DNA from: an uncultured Clostridia bacterium
Lineage (GTDB): Bacteria > Bacillota > Clostridia > Oscillospirales > Ruminococcaceae
Length of the DNA stretch: 11,536 nucleotides
Direction of reading: 5' to 3'
Assembly (NCBI GenBank): GCA_945947715.1
Contig: CAMEYZ010000053.1
Location: 1 to 11,536 of the forward strand
In this document: piece after piece, positions 6,700 through 11,536 of the stretch
Numbering within the stretch: the stretch's first letter is position 1
How the letters are laid out: every line of letters starts with the position of its first letter
Program-made: the position numbers and the translations under genes
The notes under the pieces: model-generated
What the model saw: only the letters and a program-made list of their open reading frames with translations
Database searches by the model: none
What the model was told of the DNA's origin: nothing

Positions 6700-7212
6700 T
6701 TATGCAGCGCCTTCTTCTGCCTTCTTGTCTGCAACTGCCTTGAGAGTAGCAGCCAGCTTCTGCATGGGTCCCTGGAGAGAACCAACGAGCTGTGCAAGAA
6801 GAACATCCTTGGAAGGGATCTTGGAAAGAGCAACAACGCCCTTTTCGTCGTAGATCTCACCGTCTACAAAGCCAGCCTTAAGGTTGAACTTGTCGTCGTG
6901 CTCCTCAGCGAACTTACCGAGGATACGAGCAGGAGCAGTCTGATCGTTCTCAGAAACTGCGAGAGCTGTTGTGCCCTCGAGAACATTGCAGAGATCGTCA
7001 AAACCTGCATTTTTGAACGCAAAGCGGAGCATTGTGTTCTTTTCAACAAAGTAGGTAACGCCTGCCTCACGAAGCTCCTTTCTGAGCTTGGTATCCTCCT
7101 CAACGGTGATACCCTTGTAATCAACGAGAACGCCTGCGCAGGAGTTCTTGATGGTTTCGGTAAGCCTTTCCACCTTTGCCTTCTTGGATTCAAGAATCTT
7201 TTCACTTGGCAT
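6700..7212 (-). CDS. rplJ: 50S ribosomal protein L10
   Basis: L10 is the stalk base protein that anchors L7/L12 dimers to 23S rRNA and, in complex with them, represses its own mRNA through the leader. The 170-residue length is normal. The N-terminal rRNA-binding domain shows VLVDYKGITVEEDTKLRKELRE (28-49) and VEKNTMLRFAFKNAG (56-70), followed by FVDGEIYDEKGVVALSKIPSKDVLLAQLVGSLQGPM. A C-terminal Ala-rich helix (LKAVADKKAEEGAA) is the expected L7/L12-binding tail. The start ATG at 7210-7212 follows a GAGGTGGTG ribosome site by about 9-10 nt. It is the first gene of a two-gene operon with rplL and has its own promoter. rplK and rplA, usually just upstream in bacteria, are absent here. Confidence 0.98.
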   Translation of the reverse strand: MPSEKILESKKAKVERLTETIKNSCAGVLVDYKGITVEEDTKLRKELREAGVTYFVEKNTMLRFAFKNAGFDDLCNVLEGTTALAVSENDQTAPARILGKFAEEHDDKFNLKAGFVDGEIYDEKGVVALSKIPSKDVLLAQLVGSLQGPMQKLAATLKAVADKKAEEGAA

Positions 7213-7251
7213 AATAATTTCACCACCTCAGGTTTATTATGCTATCAATTC

Positions 7252-7284
7252 AAAAAAGAAAAACCTTTTCCGACATCGGAAAGG
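7252..7284 (-). terminator. Attenuator in the rplJ leader
   Basis: On the minus strand CCTTTCCGA and TCGGAAAAGG fold into a 9-bp stem with one bulged A and a 2-nt TG loop (7264-7284). TTTTTCTTTTTT follows (7252-7263). This is a complete intrinsic terminator lying about 40 nt before the rplJ start and downstream of the L10-binding leader, so it fits an L10/L12-controlled attenuator. Confidence 0.85.
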
Positions 7285-7287
7285 GCA

Positions 7288-7361
7288 ACAACTTCAAAAG
7301 TAGTATATGCATCTTTTCCTCGGCAGGACTTACGGCCTCAAGCCACCTGCTGTCTTTAGAA
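7288..7361 (-). promoter_or_regulatory. L10 leader (ribosomal protein autoregulatory RNA)
   Basis: The minus strand reads AAAGACAGCAGGTGGC (about 7342-7357), then CCTGCCGAGGAAAAG (about 7313-7327). GCAGG/CCTGC form the lower stem and GGC/GCC an inner stem. The CAGCAGGTG and CCTGCCGAGG blocks are the conserved core of the known L10 leader family (RF00557), bound by the L10(L12)4 complex. Position between the promoter and an attenuator just before rplJ supports this. Confidence 0.85.
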
Positions 7362-7388
7362 TACGATAGCTGTCTTACTGACTTTAAT

Positions 7389-7417
7389 ATTATATCACGT
7401 ACTTTCCCTAATGTCAA
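7389..7417 (-). promoter_or_regulatory. Promoter of rplJL
   Basis: The minus strand carries TTGACA (7412-7417), a 17-nt spacer and TATAAT (7389-7394), a perfect sigma-A consensus. The predicted start is near 7382, giving a leader of about 170 nt that holds the L10 leader and attenuator. The perfect match suits a highly expressed ribosomal operon. Confidence 0.93.
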
Positions 7418-7565
7418 TAGCTTTGCATAAATTTCACATGACAAATTATAGAGCTGAATTGTGTACTTTTATGTTAATATTGCACAAACACTTTATTCGT
7501 CAAAATGCATAATTTTCCGACAAGTAATCGCAAATTATTTGTTCAATAAAATTTCAAAAAATATA
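7418..7565. other. AT-rich spacer between divergent rplJ and tRNA-Ser promoters
   Basis: No coding potential is visible. The stretch is AT-rich with A and T runs on both flanks, as expected of UP-element-like sequence for two strong divergent promoters. A weak second minus-strand promoter is possible: TTGACG (7498-7503), an 18-nt spacer, then TATTAA (7474-7479). I see no other signal. Confidence 0.4.
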
Positions 7566-7594
7566 TTGACTTTTCCTATTGACCATGATATAAT
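7566..7594 (+). promoter_or_regulatory. Promoter of tRNA-Ser
   Basis: TTGACT (7566-7571), a 17-nt spacer and TATAAT (7589-7594) give a near-consensus sigma-A promoter. The predicted start is near 7601, about 37 nt before the mature tRNA. A short hairpin, GTCGT/ACGAC (7601-7605 and 7613-7617), would form the 5' end of the precursor. Confidence 0.9.
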
Positions 7595-7637
7595 AATTAA
7601 GTCGTCAGATGAACGACACAAAATAAATCAAAAGCAT

Positions 7638-7730
7638 GGAGAAGTCGCCTAGCCCGGTTTATGGCGCACGACTGGAACTCGTGTATGCGTTAATAGCGCA
7701 TCGAGGGTTCGAATCCCTCCTTCTCCGCCA
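7638..7730 (+). tRNA. tRNA-Ser (anticodon GGA)
   Basis: A full 93-nt class II tRNA. The acceptor stem is GGAGAAG (7638-7644) with CTTCTCC (7720-7726), discriminator G at 7727 and an encoded CCA at 7728-7730. The D stem is GCC/GGC (7647-7649 and 7663-7665). The anticodon stem is CACGA/TCGTG with loop CTGGAAC, placing GGA at 7674-7676. A long variable arm pairs ATGCG with CGCAT (7685-7689 and 7697-7701). The T arm is GAGGG-TTCGAAT-CCCTC (7703-7719). The long variable arm and discriminator G agree with serine identity; it reads UCC and UCU codons. It is a lone gene with its own promoter and terminator. Confidence 0.98.
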
Positions 7731-7733
7731 GAT

Positions 7734-7760
7734 AACGCTTCCGTTTCGGAAGCGTTTTTT
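7734..7760 (+). terminator. Terminator of tRNA-Ser
   Basis: AACGCTTCCG, loop TTT, CGGAAGCGTT form a perfect 10-bp stem (7734-7756) that runs into a T6 tract (7755-7760). It starts 3 nt after the tRNA CCA end. Confidence 0.93.
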
Positions 7761-7804
7761 GTTTGCCCAAACAGCTTCAATACACGCATCGCCGCAGCTT
7801 ACAT

Positions 7805-7848
7805 AAAAAACGGATAAGGTCCCGCGTTTACCGCAGTTCCCTATCCGT
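7805..7848 (-). terminator. Terminator of purL
   Basis: The minus strand folds ACGGATAGGG (7839-7848) with CCTTATCCGT (7810-7819), ten pairs including one G-U, with a small inner GCG/CGC stem. TTTTTTATG follows. It starts 12 nt after the purL stop codon and faces the tRNA-Ser terminator tail to tail. Confidence 0.88.
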
Positions 7849-7860
7849 TATTTTAATATA

Positions 7861-10800
7861 TTACTTAAAGTAAGCCACGCCGCTCTCAAAGATCTTCTGA
7901 TCCTTTTCGCCGGGAACGTTGCTGCATACATCTCTGCCAATACGCTCGGAGTGTCCCATCTTGCCGAGGACTCTTCCGTCGGGCGATGTGATGCCCTCGA
8001 TAGCCTCCATGGACGTGTTGGGGTTGTATCGAATATTCATCGAAGGATTGCCCTCCAGATCAACATACTGTGTAGCGATCTGTCCGTTGGCAGCAAGCTC
8101 CTTGATAAGCTCCTTGGGAGCAACGAATCTTCCCTCACCATGAGATATAGCTATCTTGTGGATATCGCCGGTCTCGCAGCCTGCAAGCCAAGGAGACTTA
8201 TTGGAAGCTATCCTTGTGCTTACCATCATTGACTGATGACGTCCGATAGTGTTGAAGGTCAGTGTAGGCGAATCGTCCTCCATGTCGACGATCTTTCCGT
8301 AAGGCACAAGACCCAGCTTGATAAGCGCCTGGAAACCGTTGCAGATACCGAGCATAAGTCCGTCGCGGTTATCCAGCAGGTCAGTTACTGCGTCCTTTAT
8401 CCTCGGGTTGCGGAAGAAGGCCGTGATGAACTTTCCGGAGCCCTCGGGCTCGTCGCCGCCGCTGAAGCCGCCGGGAATCATAACTATCTGAGAATTTTTC
8501 ACCTGCTTTGCAAAGTAGGAAACGCTTTCCTCCAGTGCGGACTGGGTGAGATTCTTTACGACTACTATTTCAGGAACAGCACCTGCGCGCTCAAAGGCTC
8601 TCGCAGTGTCGTACTCACAGTTGGTGCCGGGGAATACGGGGATAAGCACTCTGGGCCTTGCCACTGAAACAGCAGGCTTTACGCGGCTCTCAGCCTTGTA
8701 GGTGAATACCTTTGCAGGCTTGTTCTCTGTCTCGATGTTGCAGGGGAAGATAGGCTCGAGGCGGTCCTCCCACTCCTTCTGGATATCGGTCATGTTCACC
8801 TTATAGGTGATGTTGTCGATGATATATTCAGGAATAGTCTCACCGATGACATTCTCAACGGTGAAGGGATCTCCGTCCAGCTCGATAACGAAGGAGCCGT
8901 ACTTTGAATAGAACAGTGTGTCGGTGTCAAGCTTCTTTGAGAACTTGAAGCCCACTCTGTTTCCGAGGGACATCTTAGCCACAGCCTCAGCAACGCCGCC
9001 GAAGCCCACAGCCCATACCGAAAGGGCGATCTTGTCTGCGATAAGCTTTTCCACCTTTTCAAAGCATTCCTTAACGCTGTCAAACACGGGCAGGTTGTTC
9101 TCGTCGTACTTGGGAGTGATAAGAATAACCTTGTTACCGGGCTTCTTGAACTCACCGGAAAGAATGCTTCCGCTGTTTGCAGTGGATACAGCAAAGGATA
9201 CCAGCGTTGAGGGAACGTCAATGTTCTCGAAGGTTCCGGACATGGAGTCCTTTCCGCCGATAGCTCCACAGCCCAGCTCCAGCTGAGCCTTATATGCGCC
9301 GAGAAGTGCAGAGAAGGGCTTGCCCCAGCGTGTAGGATTGTTCTGTGTTCTCTCGAAAAATTCCTGGAAGGTCAGCCAACAGTGCTTGTAGGAGCCGCCT
9401 GCTGCGACAACCTTTGCAATAGATTCGATAACAGCGGCAATAGCTCCGTGGTAGGGGCTCTTGTCGGTGAGATAGGGATTGAAGCCCCACGCCATGATAG
9501 AAGCGGTGGTAGTTTCTCCCTTGAGTACGGGTATCTTAGCAGCCATTGCCTGTGTGGGGGTGAGCTGATATTTTCCTGCATAGGGCATGAGCACAGTGCC
9601 TGCGCCGATAGTGGAGTCGAAGCGCTCAACGAGGCCCTTCTGAGAGCATACATTCAGCGAAGACATCAGCGTGGACCAGCTTTCCTCGCAGTCAGCATAT
9701 TCCTTTATCTGCGTAGTTACGGGCACGGGAACATTCACGTCGGTATGCTTTTCTGCGCCGTTGCTGTTAAGGAACTCTCTGGAAAGGTCAACGATAGTCT
9801 TTCCGTTCCAAGTCATTTTAAGTCTGGGCTCTGCCTCAACATCAGCCACCTTGGTAGCCTCAAGATTTTCCTTTTCGGCCTCCTTGATGAATCTGTCAGC
9901 GTCAGCAGCTCTTACGACCACAGCCATGCGCTCCTGGGACTCGGATATAGCAAGTTCTGTTCCGTCCAGACCGTCATACTTCTTGGGAACTGCGTTCAGG
10001 TCAATAGTAAGACCGTCGGTGAGCTCGCCGATAGCAACGGACACGCCGCCTGCACCGAAATCGTTGCAGCGCTTGATCATGTGAGTTACCTCGGGATTGC
10101 GGAACAGTCTCTGGAGCTTTCTCTCCTCAGGAGGATTACCCTTCTGGACCTCTGCGCCGCAGCTGGAAAGTGAGCTTTCAGTGTGTGACTTTGATGAGCC
10201 AGTTGCACCACCACAGCCATCACGGCCTGTGCGTCCGCCGAGAAGGATTATAACATCGCCGGGCTCAGGAGTTTCTCTTATAACATTTTCAGCGGGAGCA
10301 GCGCCGATAACTGCGCCGATCTCCAGTCTCTTAGCCACATAACCGGGATGATAAACCTCAGCTACATGACCTGTTGCGAGACCTATCTGATTTCCGTAGG
10401 AGCTGTAGCCGTTAGCTGCGCCCACGGTGATCTTTCTCTGGGGAAGCTTTCCGTGAATGGTGTCGTCCACGGGAACAAGCGGATTAGCAGCGCCTGTTAC
10501 GCGCATTGCCTGATATACGTAGGAACGTCCCGAAAGCGGATCACGGATAGCTCCGCCCAGGCAGGTAGCCGCACCACCGAAGGGCTCTATCTCTGTAGGG
10601 TGATTGTGTGTTTCGTTCTTGAACATCAGCAGCCAGTCCTGAAGCTCACCGTCAACGTCCACCTTTATCTTAACGGAGCATGCATTGATCTCCTCGGACT
10701 CGTCCATATCGGTGAGGATACCGTCCTTTTTCAGCTTCTTGGGAGCAATAGTCGCGATATCCATAAGAGTAATGGGCTTGTTTCCTCTGCCCAGCTCCTC

Positions 10801-11536
10801 GCGGACCTTCTTATAGTCCTCGAAGGTCTTTCTGATGTAATCGGCTGTAATGTTCGCATCGTCGATGATAGTGGAGAAGGTGGTATGACGACAGTGGTCG
10901 GACCAGTAGGTATCTATCATTCTGACTTCGGTAATGGTAGGATCGCGTTTTTCCTTTTCCTTAAAATAGCTCTGGCAGAACTTGATATCGTCTAAGTCCA
11001 TAGCAAGGCCATACTTCGAGATAAATTCCTGGAGCTGCTCTTCGGTGAGACCGATAAAACCGTCCAGAACAGCCACCTCGGTGGGGATATCGTACTTTAC
11101 CTCAAGAGTATCCGCCTTGTCAAGAGTTGCCTCGCGGCTCTCAACGGGGTTGATGATATAGCTCTTTATCTTTTCAAAGGCGCTGTCGGATATCCTGCCC
11201 TCTAAGATATATACACGTGCATTTCTCACTCTGCAGCGCTTGCCCTGGGTAAGTATCTGGATACACTGCTCGCAGGAATCAGCTCTCTGGTCGAACTGAC
11301 CGGGAAGATATTCAACAGCGAACACTCTGCTGTCGGAGTCAAGCTCAGGCAGCTCTGAATACACATAGTCCACGGCAGGCTCGGAGAAAACCGTACCCAT
11401 AGCAAGGCGGAAATCCTCCTCGGAAAGACCCTCTGCGTCATAGCGGTTGAGAATACGTACATTCTGAAGTCCCTCGATACGGAGAGCAGTTCTCAGGTCG
11501 CTGAGAACGGACTTCGCCGAAACGGCAAATTCCGGC
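7861..11536 (-). CDS. purL: Phosphoribosylformylglycinamidine synthase PurL (large, single-chain), 5' end missing
   Basis: This enzyme makes FGAM from FGAR, glutamine and ATP, step four of purine synthesis. 1224 residues are visible and the frame stays open to the right edge. The Met at 11400 is internal, since the 45 residues before it (PEFAVSAKSVLSDLRTAL...) match the family N-terminus, so only about ten residues are probably missing. Order of parts: PurS-like N-terminal domain; MIDTYWSDHCRH (about 206-217); KNETHNHPTEIEPFGG (306-321) of the first ATP/FGAR domain; RDGCGGATGSS; DFGAGGVSVAIGEL; second half with GAIGGKDSMSGTF; then the C-terminal glutaminase from about 960 (VFPGTNCEYD). The glutaminase has nucleophile Cys1065 in LGICNGFQ (codon 8341-8343) and His1195/Glu1197 in GHSER. 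All catalytic residues are present. This is the fused type seen in Proteobacteria and many Clostridia, unlike the separate PurS/PurQ/PurL of Bacillus. Confidence 0.97.
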   Translation of the reverse strand, partial: PEFAVSAKSVLSDLRTALRIEGLQNVRILNRYDAEGLSEEDFRLAMGTVFSEPAVDYVYSELPELDSDSRVFAVEYLPGQFDQRADSCEQCIQILTQGKRCRVRNARVYILEGRISDSAFEKIKSYIINPVESREATLDKADTLEVKYDIPTEVAVLDGFIGLTEEQLQEFISKYGLAMDLDDIKFCQSYFKEKEKRDPTITEVRMIDTYWSDHCRHTTFSTIIDDANITADYIRKTFEDYKKVREELGRGNKPITLMDIATIAPKKLKKDGILTDMDESEEINACSVKIKVDVDGELQDWLLMFKNETHNHPTEIEPFGGAATCLGGAIRDPLSGRSYVYQAMRVTGAANPLVPVDDTIHGKLPQRKITVGAANGYSSYGNQIGLATGHVAEVYHPGYVAKRLEIGAVIGAAPAENVIRETPEPGDVIILLGGRTGRDGCGGATGSSKSHTESSLSSCGAEVQKGNPPEERKLQRLFRNPEVTHMIKRCNDFGAGGVSVAIGELTDGLTIDLNAVPKKYDGLDGTELAISESQERMAVVVRAADADRFIKEAEKENLEATKVADVEAEPRLKMTWNGKTIVDLSREFLNSNGAEKHTDVNVPVPVTTQIKEYADCEESWSTLMSSLNVCSQKGLVERFDSTIGAGTVLMPYAGKYQLTPTQAMAAKIPVLKGETTTASIMAWGFNPYLTDKSPYHGAIAAVIESIAKVVAAGGSYKHCWLTFQEFFERTQNNPTRWGKPFSALLGAYKAQLELGCGAIGGKDSMSGTFENIDVPSTLVSFAVSTANSGSILSGEFKKPGNKVILITPKYDENNLPVFDSVKECFEKVEKLIADKIALSVWAVGFGGVAEAVAKMSLGNRVGFKFSKKLDTDTLFYSKYGSFVIELDGDPFTVENVIGETIPEYIIDNITYKVNMTDIQKEWEDRLEPIFPCNIETENKPAKVFTYKAESRVKPAVSVARPRVLIPVFPGTNCEYDTARAFERAGAVPEIVVVKNLTQSALEESVSYFAKQVKNSQIVMIPGGFSGGDEPEGSGKFITAFFRNPRIKDAVTDLLDNRDGLMLGICNGFQALIKLGLVPYGKIVDMEDDSPTLTFNTIGRHQSMMVSTRIASNKSPWLAGCETGDIHKIAISHGEGRFVAPKELIKELAANGQIATQYVDLEGNPSMNIRYNPNTSMEAIEGITSPDGRVLGKMGHSERIGRDVCSNVPGEKDQKIFESGVAYFK

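Noticed and set aside
6682..7359. 225-codon open frame on the plus strand
   Set aside because: It is antisense to rplJ and runs through the L10 leader and attenuator; it is a shadow.
7250..7444. 64-codon open frame in the rplJ leader as a possible leader peptide
   Set aside because: Its start lies upstream of the predicted transcript start (about 7382) and it reads through the L10 leader and attenuator stem, so it is a chance frame.
7601..7637. GTCGT/ACGAC hairpin upstream of tRNA-Ser as a regulatory leader
   Set aside because: It is only five pairs at the 5' end of a short tRNA precursor; a stabilising or chance stem is enough to explain it.
7761..7804. Short inverted repeat GTTTG-CC-CAAAC after the tRNA terminator
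   Set aside because: Five pairs with a 2-nt loop is too small to fold stably, and the gap otherwise holds nothing beyond the two terminators.
9382..10173. 263-codon open frame on the plus strand
   Set aside because: It is antisense to the conserved core of purL and encodes no recognisable protein.

Overview
The window looks like chromosomal housekeeping sequence from a Gram-positive anaerobe of the class Clostridia, most likely a Ruminococcus-like member of the Oscillospiraceae. This rests on the single-chain PurL with a fused glutaminase domain, the Firmicutes-type L10 leader with its attenuator, a clostridial-style MurD, strong AGGAG ribosome binding sites, consensus sigma-A promoters and heavy use of ATA isoleucine codons. 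The genus is an inference from protein style; no taxonomic marker gene is complete enough to settle it. I see no insertion sequence, phage, CRISPR array or defence gene.

Layout, left to right. (1) 1-4472, minus strand: a tight five-gene operon read from right to left, namely murD, two tandem M42 metallopeptidases, a GNAT acetyltransferase and a methionine gamma-lyase-family PLP protein cut by the left edge. Genes are joined by 1-4 nt overlaps or gaps of 2-14 nt, and a TTGCTA-17-TATAAT promoter stands in front of murD. (2) 4473-4678: a divergent control region. It has a palindromic -10 box and a leader hairpin just before the next gene. (3) 4679-6205, plus strand: a MOP-superfamily membrane flippase of SpoVB/MurJ style. 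(4) 6212-6243: a hairpin terminator shared by convergent genes. (5) 6266-7417, minus strand: rplJ-rplL with an L10 leader, an attenuator and a perfect TTGACA-17-TATAAT promoter. (6) 7566-7760, plus strand: a complete tRNA-Ser(GGA) unit with promoter and terminator. (7) 7805-11536, minus strand: purL with its terminator, running off the right edge. The gene has no stop before the edge, so the Met at 11400 is internal.

How the genes relate: murD (cytoplasmic peptidoglycan precursor ligase) and the divergent flippase (candidate lipid-linked saccharide or lipid II carrier) could both serve envelope synthesis. The M42 peptidases, the acetyltransferase and the PLP enzyme are co-transcribed with murD and suggest a peptide or amino-acid turnover module, but that link is inference. 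The ribosomal stalk genes, tRNA-Ser and purL are independent housekeeping units. Items for a second look are regulatory: the palindromic divergent -10, the flippase leader hairpin with two mutually exclusive pairings, the L10 attenuator, and the separation of rplJL from rplKA and rpoBC. Nothing here convincingly forms an undescribed system.
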